From Glandiceps talaboti (taxonomy: Eukaryota > Hemichordata > Enteropneusta > Spengelidae): a DNA stretch of 64,000 nucleotides. This document shows, piece after piece, positions 38,078 through 50,659 of this stretch. How positions within the stretch are numbered: the first letter of the stretch is position 1; each line of letters starts with the position of its first letter. The translations under genes were made by a program, and so were the position numbers. The DNA lies in the NCBI RefSeq assembly GCF_964340395.1, contig NC_135571.1, positions 10,976,440 through 11,040,439 of the forward strand, given 5' to 3'. Below the pieces are notes generated by a model, which worked only from the letters and a program-made list of their open reading frames with translations, was not told the DNA's origin and searched no databases.

Positions 38078-39152
38078 CTGTTGCACAATAAAGGTAGTCT
38101 TCAAAATCCCAATAATTATAGAGATATCACCTTATTTCATTTTTATAACATGTGGCAGAAAAAAAACAGAGTGTTGCTATATTTTCCTGTGAAAAGATAT
38201 CGATCTGGGAAACAATCAATGTTTCACACAACGAGCATATTTGATTTCTTTACTCGCATTAGGGGCGAGATCAATAGTTCAATGTAAGATTTAAAAAAAA
38301 ACCTAAATGACCAAAATTGATAATTGGTTCAATTTTAAATCAGTATTAATATAATAGAGAGCCCTGTACATTTTTGATACGTACAATAAATTACGTCATT
38401 GCATTGTTTGATATGTCATATCCTAATACCAGGTTTGAGGTAAGTCAAATGTAATGATAGCAAAGGTCGATCGCACAATGTCACACAAGCTGAATAAGCG
38501 AACTTCGCTCGTTTAGGCGGGGGGCGGGGGGGGGTGTCTGACATCAATGCGATTGCTGAACTTTATTTTCACACTTCTAACCATATTTTGAAGGAAAACT
38601 TTCACTCCTTCAATGATAACAGCTTATGTATTAGCTACTGAGACGTTGAGAAGTTGATAAAAAATTACTTCTAGTTCTAATGTGAGACATGGTGCTGAGT
38701 TTCTGGTACTATTTCCATGTGTTTTTACAATCATGTTTTTATATTACATTGATCGTAGTGATGTGACCGCTAAAGTTTTCATCATAGTTTATCATATGTA
38801 AACATTTGATGTCACACTTGTGAACATTCGTGTAGGGGGGAGGGGAGGTTGTGCGACGTTGTGTGATCGTGGTATACACCAATAAGTAATACACTGTGAA
38901 TAACTTTTAATATGTAGAAAAAAATAGATCCTAAAAACGCGGCTTGTGTCACTTTACTATAAAGTACGATAACCGGTCGTGTTTATCTGGTGATCTGTAC
39001 GATAATTGGTCAATATTTTGAAGCACAGACGTTGGGGGACATCTCTGCAACGGCTACGGTTGCCTTTATTCTAATTTCTGTCTTGTCTGTGTTCTCAACA
39101 TCGTCAGTGTAATCACATACAAATAAGATGTATGTAGTGTACACCTGCAACG

Positions 39153-39160
39153 TATAAATT
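39153..39160 (+). promoter_or_regulatory. TATA-like element upstream of sulfotransferase B
   Basis: TATAAATT in the same context as in unit A, ~460 bp before the start codon. Confidence 0.3.
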
Positions 39161-39617
39161 AGCATATTACTTAATGTCTAGGGACACTCAAGAGACACAA
39201 ATTGATAATGCAGCTGTTTGTCGTCTCATGTGTTTCACTCTTATACCACGTCTATGTCGAGCTAGCTCACCAAGTTCTCTTGCTGGGGGTGGACAGGATC
39301 ATGATAGCATTGATGTGGCAGACTGTCATATCTACCAGGTGAAACTCGTGTCCGATAAGCATTGCGATTTGCCCAGACACTAATCATCTAGGTACGTACA
39401 TGACTGATTCCCGGCAAACTTGAAGTGACATGGCGATTACAAGAGAAGGGTGGTTTGCACCAAATGTCCTCGCTTCCTACAACTGGAAGCGGCACTAATC
39501 CGTCGATTTGGTAACTGCTGCTGTTACACTGCAACCAAATAACATTTTCTCTGTACCCACATCAACAAACAATTCTGAAGCCCAGACTATATGTTGTATT
39601 CTGACTCCGGAGTAACC

Positions 39618-42020
39618 ATGAAACGTCAAACTCTGAAGATCATGTTGGTTGGAACAATTGTTGTCGTCATATACATGCTTTATGTGTCAACACCAATGGT
39701 AATGAACAGAATGGACTCTAACAGGTGGGTTGAATTATATGTGAAAATTTTATTTATTCATCTTTCATATACAGACACCATTTCAGTGCATTACATGTAA
39801 CACTGTTCTCCTAATGGAACCTGTTACAAGATTACATACACAGAAAAAAGGGGAAAAAAGGACAAACCAGGACAAAAAGTTACAGATGCACAGTGTACTG
39901 TAAAAGATATCCACCCACATTACCAGACTACATTCTGAAGATGTCTTTTAAATATCGATGAGTTCGGAGCTGAAGTATGGATAAGGGTAGATTGTTCCAT
40001 AGAACATCACCACTATCGTGAAATGCCCGTTTCCCATATTCAGTTTTAACTGTATTGATGTACATTGTATATGACACCTTTACTGGCCTGACTTGTGTAA
40101 TATGAATATGAATTTGGTTGGAAAGATTGAACATTTCAGAGAGGTAATCATTTGCATTGTGTTAGAACTTCAAAAATAGTATTGTTAGATTGACACCTTG
40201 AGCATAGACACACACACTATACAGGATTAATAGTACTTCTTACCACAGGGTACAGGGGGGAAATATGCAAAGATTTGCATATGTTTTGACAACTTTTACG
40301 GATGATACCAGAAATGCTGAGTGTAATTTATTTCCAAATGGTTATCTTTAACTGTTATCAGTTATTATAACCAGTAAGTGTACACATAAAGGTGTTAATT
40401 GCTCAGCCAGACTTCGATCTTGTTTTCACCTGTCTTAAATTAAGCCGTCTAGCTTATTATAAGCAAGAGAGACGAACTTTAATATTAGCTAATATTAATA
40501 TTTCTCAACCAAAATTATCAGTTATAACCTTGCGATGTACATGTAATATCAAATTTAGTTTAAAACGTAAGTAAAATTTGTCTGAATGCGACTTTTGTTC
40601 CGTCGTGTTAATCATATTTGCTCGGGGTGTGTCAGTTCGGAGCTCTGAGCTCGACGATAAATCGGAAGTAAGCTTGCCGGCTGCTACATCGATAATCTAC
40701 AAGATTTTTAGATAGAATAAGTTTTTTAATTTGGTCTCATTGCTAAGTACCTCTGTCTCTAAAAATCAGTGTATAAAATTGTTAAATCTGGTGCAAAAGC
40801 CGGAGACCTGCTGTTCCCCGGGATGAGGATTATAAAGAACGTATACCATTTATACTTTAAAACCTGACAAATCACGTGATTTTTGGTATGTTGAGTTTCA
40901 GTCATTTATGTAGTCTGTATTCAGACGCAGATTATATTTTATCGAATTCCTAAAAACCCTTCTGAAATATGTTTTATTTATATACTAGATGTGTGGAAAT
41001 ACCTAACCTATAACATACAATCTAATAGTCAACATGTACAATGCACATACAGAACGCGAGCTACTCTCTCAGTGAGGATCCGAACAGGGGCATGGGGCAA
41101 CAATTCTGGTGAATTCCGAAAATGATAATGATATACAAATATTAAAGGCCCAATTCAGATGAATATGTATGAGTTACATTTACATACTTGCTATTTGGTA
41201 TTGTGGGTATAAAGCCAGAAATGTTTTTTAAAAAACGGCGTTGTGATACACATGTACACGTACATTTTTCTAGTCTTTTTAATTTGCTTTTACTTTGGAC
41301 CCCAAAACATACAAAATGTTGGTCAGAATACCCTTCCTGTGATAGTTTGATGAAATATTTACAGACAACGATATCCCTAGGAAAACAAAACAGAGATGCA
41401 TGAAGGTCAAGAAGACAAAAACATTCTTATCTTTTTGTGTAAAGGTTTTAAAAAACGTTAATGTTCAGTGGCTTAAACCAGAGTAGGTCGGGTTATCGAA
41501 AACACACACAAAAACATATTTGACCTCATTGCCAAGTACCTCTATCTCTAACAATCAATTTATAAATCTGGCACAAAAGCTAGAGACCTGCTGTTCCCTG
41601 GGATGAGGCATTGTGAAGAATAATTTATTAAGTTTTTCTTTATTTTTTCCTGTGCATAATTGGATTCAGGTTTTAGTAACATCACATTATTTTCTACTTT
41701 TATGTCTCGTTTCTCGCTTAATCTACAGTCTAGTTCCTGACGAACCGTATTCTGTATTCTGTATTCTGTTGGGTAACTGACTGCATCTAGGCTGCATCTA
41801 GACTGACAATTCTGAAAATGAATTCAATAACGTTACGTTGTCGTATAACTATTTGTGAAATTATTTCAGCAAAGCGCCGTCAGTTGAAGATCTTGATCCC
41901 ATGGAAATCCGTGATTTCTTAACAATGGTAAGCTTAAGTGTTCAAATTGTTTGTTCATTATACCTTTGTTCCCACCAATAAGTATGGATTCACTACCAAA
42001 AACCAACGTTAGCGTTCTTC

Positions 42021-42084
<64 letters not shown>

Positions 42085-42869
42085 GCAACAACGACAACAA
42101 CAACAACAACAACAACATGATTGTTAAAACTTACTGTACAAAGTATTAGCGGATACAGTATACATATTTGTAGTTATGTATGCTATAATTAGCAACAAGT
42201 GGAAATCAGTTTAGATTTCTACAAAAAGGAGAAATATTCGAAAAGCATATTACCCTTCGAGATTCGAAATAACTTGGATTTTACTCACAAACATGGTAAA
42301 AACAAAAGCTGCATTTTTTTGAGTGTATCTACCGACTGGTGGCGCTAATTTTGGTGATCCCAGCGGAATAGGAGATATCGCCTGTTGATTAACCATCAAC
42401 ATGTCAATCACACCATGCTTACAGCGTTCTTTGTCATCTTTTTATTTTAGCCAATGTCTGAAGTAACAACAGTCATACCAAACACCAGCAAGGCAAACTG
42501 TCAATCAAAGAAAAACCTGTTCCTGTTGAAAACACACAAAAGTGGAAGTAGCACATTACAGAATATTTTACTACGCTATGCAGATAAACATAATCTGACT
42601 TTAGTGTTGCCAAAAACTACTCATCAACTAGGATACCCAAACAGATTTAATCGAAATTTTGCAATTCCAGTGCCCTGGAACGAGTATAATATGTTCTGTC
42701 AACATTCACGTTTCAATTTACCTGGTAAGTGTATAGGTCAGAGGTCAAATATGTATGTATGTATGTATGTATGGATGGATGTATATATGTATGTATGTAG
42801 GTAGGTATGTAGGTATGTAGGTAGGTATGTTGGTATGTATGTATATAGGTATGTAGGTATGTATGTGTG

Positions 42870-42905
<36 letters not shown>

Positions 42906-43186
42906 TGTATGTATGTATGTATGTGTGTATGTGTGTATGTGTGTATGTGTGTGTGTGCGTGCGTGCGTGCATGCGTGCGTAAGTATGTATGTATGTATGT
43001 ATGTATGTATGTATGTATGTATGTATGTATGTATGTATGTATGTATGAGTGTGTGTGTGTGTGTGTCCTGTTTCTTTGCATCATTGCGAATGGGTAAGGA
43101 TACACATACATACACACAGGCATGTCAGAGACATACATACAGACAGACAGACAGACAGACATACATACATACATACATACATACAT

Positions 43187-43271
<85 letters not shown>

Positions 43272-44217
43272 ATCTGTTTTCTTTGCTGGGAAATATTGTT
43301 CACTCGCGTGTACATGTTTTGTCTTATTATATCCTTATTGTGTTCCCATTGTTCCACACTTTCATTGTATCCCACTATGTGTTGGTAATCAGGCTATAAT
43401 GACTTTATTCCCTTGTGACATTACAGAAGTCATGGAATTGATGCCAGACGACACTGTCTTCGTAACGATCATACGTGAACCAGTTGCGCATTTCGAGTCA
43501 TTATTTACGTACTACAGGATATGTAGCAGACTCGGAATTCGAGGACCAAGCAAACTTGAACAATTTTTACGTAATCCAGAGAAATATTACAAGATGCACA
43601 ATAGGTTCAATTTTTACCTTCGAAATAATTACATGTTTGACTTGGGGTTCAGCGAGGAACAATGGAAAACCGACTCTCATGTTACTAAACTTATCGAAAG
43701 GGTGGATCAAACATTTGACTTGGTTCTTATCATGGAGTATTTCGACGAATCTTTGATATTATTGAGATACACCATGTGTTGGGACATAGACAGTCTTGTG
43801 TATTTTAGTTTCAATATTCGTAAAGAAACTTCAGTGAATACTATATCACACTGGATGCAAGGTAAAATCAGAAGGTGGAACTCAGCAGATGCCCAACTCT
43901 ATTCTTACTTCAACGAAACATTTTGGAAGAAAGTAAAAGCGTTTGGTGAGCAAAGAATGGAGGAGGAATTACAGGCATTGAAAGAACGAACACGGGTGTA
44001 TTGGGACATGTGTATTGATGACGTCACAGCAAACGGGAAGGGCGTCCCGCACATACCTGGAGTCGATATCCAAAGTTACAGCCTGAAAATTTCAGCCAAG
44101 GATAATAAAGATTGTGTTAAGATGACGAAACCAGAAAGACCCTTCACATATGAATTGGTTACTAAACTTAAAAGCCGTATCCATGATTATCATCAACATC
44201 GCATTACTGCCATTTAA
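39618..44217 (+). CDS. Galactose-3-O-sulfotransferase, copy B (four exons, 409 aa)
   Basis: Exons 39618-39724, 41870-41927, 42451-42724 and 43427-44217, the same exon lengths and phases as copy A. The protein differs from A by only a few residues: MKRQTLKIM at the N-terminus, Met for Val in the anchor, and WDMCID for WDTCID. KTHKSGSST, IREPVAHFESLF and NETFW are kept, so it should be an active type II Golgi sulfotransferase if expressed. Intron 3 carries the longest CAGA tract of the four copies. The closeness to A implies recent duplication or gene conversion; confusion between haplotypes in an assembly is another possibility. Confidence 0.92.
39928..40140 (-). mobile_element. Old LINE 3' fragment in intron 1 of copy B
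   Basis: Same fragment as in copy A (VKTEYGKRAFHDSGDVLWNN), with a frame-changing difference near its C-terminal end. Confidence 0.65.
42750..43268. repeat. (TATG)n, (GTGC)n and (CAGA)n in intron 3 of copy B
   Basis: TATG-type arrays at 42750-43045 with a TGTG/CGTG core; CAGA arrays at 43140-43160 and 43189-43268. Intronic. Confidence 0.97.
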
Positions 44218-44478
44218 TGCAAAAAGTATTAGAGGGGCAGGGAAGGAGGAGTGTTCTTATTGCATTCAGTATTGGAGGGGCAGTAGAGGAGATGGGCGTT
44301 ATTGTAATCAGTATGGGGGGTGTCATGGAAGGAGGGGGTGTTTTTATTCCGACGAGTATTGGAGGGGCAGGGTAGAAGTGGATATTTTTATTGCATAAAT
44401 TAATAGATCTAGAAGTGTTAGAGATGGCCAACCTGATTTCTGATATCGAAAAATCGGCATAAATTGTTTTTATTGTAG

Positions 44479-44559
44479 ATGAGTGCATCAAATACGACAG
44501 AGGATACCACGCTTTCACCTAAGACAGACCATGTTACTACCACACCAGAAAGACTGTAA
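44479..44559 (+). other. 26-codon conserved frame 3' of copy B
   Basis: Identical in sequence to the unit A frame (36836-36916), after TTTTTATTGTAG. Confidence 0.3.
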
Positions 44560-45314
44560 TTGAGGATGACGATGTTTTTTGTTCCATCTCACATTGTAAC
44601 AACAATCACACAAACAAAGTACAGGCACTGATAGCGCGCATGCGCATGGAATATTACATTTTATCTCAATGTGAACACAAATGAAATAGTTCTGTTTAAA
44701 ATCTTCATTGTTTTATCCAACAGTAATGTCGATGTTTTTTTCATAGTAGACATGAAATGTATTCGATATGTTTGCACGCTATCAGTGTCTATATTTTGTT
44801 TTATGTAATTTTGCAACATGAAAACGTTAGTTGAGATGTAAAAAAAAACTGAATTGAAACTCTATAGACACCCTGGTTTGGTAGTAAAAAACACGACACC
44901 GCCTAATTGAAACTCTATAGACACTCTAGTTAGTAGTACCTAGTCTGTAAGATACATACGACATGCTATGCTACGGTTATCGGCTACTGACCGACGCGTG
45001 AGGGCGCCCCTTCACGGCGTACCTCAGCTCCTGTAACTACATGTGTTACTTTGATTTGATTACTTTTCACAGAGGGTCAAAGGTTAATTGGTTGTTAATT
45101 GGTTATATTTACGATGGACAAAGAAAAAAGACTGAGAAACATGTCATCATTAATAAAACATGGCAAATATAAATAATAATGTTATAAAAGTGGCACAAAC
45201 TGAGTTTATAATTACACACAAAAACATATCAAGTCAGTTTATGCAGGTTAGGTTATGGATATTAACATTAGTATGTAAGAAATGGAAATTGCAATACATT
45301 TTTCTACTTTACAG

Positions 45315-45366
45315 GCGACTATATTTTCATCTCCGTCCTTTCCACTTCAAATGCAAAAATGTACAG
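45315..45366 (+). other. Exon-like piece at head of unit C
   Basis: Same 52-nt form as in unit B, between TTTACAG and GTAAGG. Confidence 0.35.
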
Positions 45367-45430
45367 GTAAGGGGACCATATGTGTATGTATGTATGTATG
45401 TATGTATGTATGTATGTATGTATGTATGTT

Positions 45431-45462
<32 letters not shown>

Positions 45463-45574
45463 TGTATGTATGTATGTATGTATGCATGTATGATGTATGT
45501 ATGTATGTATGTATGTATGTATGTATGTATGTATGTATGTATGTATGTACGTACGTACGTACGTACGTATGTAT

Positions 45575-46733
45575 GTAATAAATGCCGTCCGGGTAAATAC
45601 ACGCCGACGTAGGAGGCGTGTATTGCCAGGATGGCATTTATCTTGTACCCCGGCTAACAATTCAATGGTGTCATATTCTTACCAGGAAAAAGTTCATACA
45701 CCCATTGTTTATGTTTTGATTTTCGACAAGACACCCTGACGCCAACGTGACTTCCAATCGAAGCTGACACGTGTCAACAAACTGGATACGCGCCTGTGTC
45801 AACATTCAATGTCACACACGTATATCGTTATGTTGCACGACGAAAATAGCAATTTACATCCCAATGTACAGTGTATTTCATACCACTATGTATTTGCTCG
45901 ATATTATTATGCAGGACATTCATACTACAAACTACTCAATACAATCACATCCATCATGTGTATGCAACTAGTGATATGAAATTTAACCGCCGCTGATAAA
46001 ACATAAACCTGGCTACTGACATCAAAAATACAACTTTCAGCGAAATTGTTTATCTGTGTCTAGTGTAAAGAAACAGCATATTAATTACATGCAAATGAAA
46101 TACATCATTCAAACTTTTGAAATGTCATGTATTACGAAGCAATAGTAGTACCGTCTACCTCTCGCAAGTTGTAGTAAAATACACCATTCAAACTACAATG
46201 CAATACCATCCACAATTATTGAGACTTTTTGTCCATTCCGTCTTCATCCCTATCTTCGGCCCAACTATTCCAAACTTGCATGATGAGCTAGTATTTTTTT
46301 CAGTGTATTTCTGTGTGTTTTTCAGTACACTTGCCTTCAGTTTCTGATCTATGTCCTCAGCTGTCATAACAGCAAACCGTCGCTTTCCCCCTGCCATTAT
46401 ACCGTCTACCTTGTAGTATGTGTATTTTATTCACCTTCTAAATACACTCTGAAGTAATGTTTATTATTACGAAAATAGTGTTCAACGTGTGAACGGAAGT
46501 CTTATCTGTTCAGTCACAGTCTGGGGTCATGTTTTTGTTATGATTGTCTGCGTCTAATCACTCTTCCCTGGATGCCATTAATTGGATCTCATACACAGAA
46601 AATACACTCCCGCCACTAACATTTGATAAATTTGCTACTCTGCTCATACACCTGTCTTCACGCTTTTCCCTGATTGGTCAATAGCCCTCATTTGTAACTG
46701 TCAGTCGAAATTTAACGCCCAGCCGGAGTACAA
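45575..46733 (-). mobile_element. ~1.16-kb inserted DNA element in unit C, possibly Crypton/DUF3504-related
   Basis: Interrupts the TATG array that is continuous in unit B. Near its left end, 45578-45641 forms a hairpin (ATAAATGCC...TACACGCC and inverse). CTTGTACCCCGGCT (45642-45655) is inverted at the right end as AGCCGGAGTACAAG (46721-46734), like terminal repeats. A minus-strand frame starting at 46397 reads MAGGKRRFAVMTAEDIDQKL. This resembles the N-terminus of invertebrate DUF3504/Crypton-type recombinase genes, but only the first ~30 residues do. No recombinase core is present, so it would be non-autonomous or a captured fragment. Family assignment is tentative. Confidence 0.45.
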
Positions 46734-46735
46734 GT

Positions 46736-46832
46736 ATGGATGTATGTATGTATGTACGTATGGATGTATGTGTATGTATGTATGTGTATGTATGTATGTA
46801 TGTATGTATGTATGTATGTATGTATGTATGTA

Positions 46833-46885
<53 letters not shown>
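46736..46885. repeat. (TATG)n and (TC)n microsatellite, unit C
   Basis: Continuation of the unit-head TATG array after the inserted element, then a ~50-bp TC tract, as in unit B. Confidence 0.95.
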
Positions 46886-46889
<4 letters not shown>

Positions 46890-47350
46890 CTGTTGCACAA
46901 TAAAGGTAGTCTTCAAAATCCCAACAATTATAGAGATATCACCTTATTTCATTTTTATAACATGTGGCAGAAAAAAAACAGAGTGTTGCTATATTTTCCT
47001 GTGAAAAGATATCGATCTGGGAAACAATCAATGTTTCACACAACGAGCATATCTGATTTCTTTACTCGCATTAGGGGCGAGATCAATAGTTCAATGTAAG
47101 ATATAAAAAAAAAACCTAAATGACCAAAATTGATAATTGGTTCAATTTTAAATCAGTATAAATATAATAGGGAGCCCTGTACATTTTTTATATGTACAAT
47201 AAATTACGTCGCTGCATTGTTTGATATGGTTGGGGGACATCTCTGCAACGTCTACGGTTGCCTTTATTCTAATTTCTACCTTGTCTGTGTTCTAAACATC
47301 GTCAGTGTAATCACAGACAAATGAGATGTCTGTGGTGTACACCTGCAACG

Positions 47351-47358
47351 TATAAATT
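47351..47358 (+). promoter_or_regulatory. TATA-like element upstream of sulfotransferase C
   Basis: TATAAATT in the same context as A and B. Confidence 0.3.
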
Positions 47359-47819
47359 AGCATATTACTTAATAGCAAGGGACACTCAAGAGACACAAAT
47401 TGATAATGCAGCTGTTTATCGTCTCATGTGTTTCACTCTTATACCACATCTATGTCGAGCTAGCTCACCAAGTTCTCTTGCTGGGGGTGGACAGGATCAT
47501 GATAGCATTGATGTGGCAGACTGTCATGTCTACCAGGTGAAACTCGTGTCCGATAAGCATTGCGTTTTGCCCAGACACTAATCATGCATCTAGATACGTA
47601 CATGGCTGATTCCCGGCAAACTTGAACTGACATGGCGATTACAAGAGACGAGTGGTTTGCACCAAATGTCCTCGCTTCCTACAACTGGAAGCGGCACTAA
47701 TCCGTTGATTTGGTAACTGCTGCTGTTACACTGAAACCAAATAACATTTTCTCTGTACCCACATCAACAAACAATTCTGAAGCCCAGACTATATGTAATA
47801 TTCTGACTCCGGAGTAACC

Positions 47820-50610
47820 ATGAAACGTCAAACTCTGAAGATCATGTTGGTTGGAACAATTGTTGTCGTCATATACATGCTTTATGTGTCAACACCAATG
47901 GTAATGAACAGAATGGACTCTAACAGGTGGGTTGAATTATATGTGAAAAATTTATTTGTTCATCTTTCATATACAGACACCATTTCAGTGCATTAACACT
48001 GTTCTCCCAATGGAACCCGGGCTGTTACAAGATTACGTACACAGAAAAAAAGGGGAAAAAGGGACAAACCAGGACAAAAAGTTACAGATGCACAGTGTAC
48101 TGTAAAAGATATCCACCCACATTACCAGACTACATTCTGAAGATGTCTTTTAAATATCGATGAGTTCGCAGCTGATCTTATGGATAAGGGTGGGATAAGG
48201 GTAGATTGTTCCATAGAACATCACCACGATCGTGAAATGCCCGTTTCCCATATTCAGTTTTAACTGTATTGATGTACATTGTATATGACACCTTTACTGG
48301 CCTGACTTGTGTAATATGAATATGAATTTGGTTGGAAAGATTGAACATTTCAGTGAGGTAATCATTTGCATTGTGTTAGAACTTCAGAAATAGCATTGTT
48401 ATATTGACAACTTGAACATAGACACACACTGTACAGGATTAAGTACTTCTTACCACAGGGTACAGGGGGGAAATATGCAAAGATTTGCATATGTTTTGAC
48501 AACTTTTACGGATGATACCAGAAATGCTGAGTGTAATTTATTTCCAAATGTTTATCAATAACTGTTATCAGTTATTATAACCAGTAAGTTTACACATAAA
48601 GGTGTTATTTGCTCAGCCACACTTCGAACTTGTTTTCGCCTGTTTTAAAATACGCCGTCTGGCTTATTATAAGCAAGAGAGACGAACTTTAATATTAGCT
48701 AATATTAATATTTCTCAACCAAAATTATCAGTTATAACCTTGTGATGTACATGTAATATCAAATTTAGATTAAAACATAAGTAAAATTTGTCTGAATGCG
48801 ACTTTTGTTCCGTCATGTTAATCATATTTGCTCGGGATGTGTCAGTTCGGAGCTCGGAGCTCGGAGCTCCACGGAAAATCGGAAGTAAGCTTGCCGGCTG
48901 CTACATCGATAATCTACAAGATTTTTAGATAGAATAAATTTAGTAAATGAAAATAAATGTACCTCTACGTATCAGACTCATGCCACCTAAGGATATATGT
49001 AACGTGATGTGTGCATTTACATTTTGAAAGCACATAATTATTACGATAACTTGATCGTATCGCAGGATTGGCACTTGAATAGTAGAGAAAATAGTTCGGT
49101 AGAACAGGGGTGATATTGGATTTTGATCTGCCCTGTTTGACGTCACACAGGTGAAGATTTGCATGTATTTATGTGATAATGATCACTAGACGATAATGTC
49201 ATCAAGTCTCACTATATCTCTCACGACTTTGCAAACATATAAAATAAAGAAACCCCCTACATCCTGAAACACATTTCCTTTACGACCCGGACTTTTTTTT
49301 TTAATTTGGTCTCATTGCTAAGTACCTCTGTCTCTAAAAATCAATGTATAAAATTGTTAAATCTGGTGCAAAAGCCGGAGACCTGCTGTTCCCCGGGATA
49401 AGGATTATAAAGAATTTATGCCATTTATACTTTAAAACCTGACAGATCACGTGGTTTTCCGTATGTTGAGTTTCAGTCATTTATGTAGTCTGTATTCAGA
49501 CGGAGATGATATTTTGTCAAATTCCTAAAAACCCTTCTGAAATATGTTTTATTTATATACTAGATGTGTGGAAATACATAACCTATAACATACAATCTAA
49601 TAGTCAACATGTACAATGCACATACAGAACGCGAGCTACTCTCTCAGTGAGGATCCGATCAGGGGCATGGGGAAACAATTCTGGTGAATTCCGAAAATGA
49701 TAATGATAAACAAGTATTAAAGGCCCAATTCAAATGAATATGTATGAGTTACATCTACATACTTGCTATTTGGTATTGTGGGTATAAAGCCAGAAATGTT
49801 TTTTAAAAAACGGCGTTGTGATACACATGTACACGTACACTTTTCTGATCTTTTTAATTTGCTTTTACTTTGGACCCCAAAACATACAAAATGTTGGTCA
49901 GAATACCCTTCCTGTGATATTTTGATGAAATATTTACAGACAGCACAGGGGAAAGAAAACAGACATGCATGAAGGTCAAGAAGACAAAAACATTCTTTTC
50001 TTTTTGTGTAAAGGTTTAAAAAAAACGTTAAGGTTCAGTGGCTTAAACCAGAGTAGGTCGGGTTATCGAAAACACACACAAAAACATATTTGACCTCATT
50101 GCCAAGTACCTCTATCTCTAAAAATCAATTTATAAATCTGGCACAAAAGCTAGAGACCTGCTGTTCCCTAGGATGAGGCATTGTAAAGAATAATTTATTA
50201 AGTTTTTCTTTAATTTTTCTTGCCCATTATTGGATTCAGGTTTTAGTAACATCACATTGTTTTCTACTTCTATGTCTCGTTTCTCGCTTAATCTACAGTC
50301 TAGTTCCTGACGAACCGTATTCCGTATTCCGTATTCCGTATTCATAATTATGTTGGGTAACTGACTGCATCTCGGCTGCATCTAGACTAACAATTATGAA
50401 AGCAAATTCAATAACGTTACGTTGTCATATAAGTATTTGTGAAATTATTTCAGCAAAGCGCCGTCAGTTGAAGATCTTGATCGCATGGACATTCGTCATT
50501 TCTTAACAATGGTAAGCTTAAGTGTTCAAATTGTTTGTTCATTATAATTTTGTTCTCACCAATAAGTATGGATTCACGACCAAAAAACAACGTTAGCGTT
50601 GTTCAACAGC

Positions 50611-50659
<49 letters not shown>

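Larger units (their letters stand above)
37558..45213 (+). repeat. Tandem unit B of the sulfotransferase array (~7.7 kb)
   Basis: Near-identical to unit A over most of its length. Differences are microsatellite lengths, a (TC)n tract at 38018-38073 and a long TATG/CATG array at 37723-38017 in place of the second exon-like piece of A. Confidence 0.9.

Noticed and set aside
37504-38287. Long Met-Tyr-Val-Cys or His-Thr-Tyr-Ile open frames on both strands
   Set aside because: They are translations of (TATG)n and (TC)n microsatellites; the same applies at 24123-24403, 35220-35723, 42713-43375, 45160-45660, 46701-47099, 51272-51528, 53252-53799, 60185-60784 and 63127-63354.
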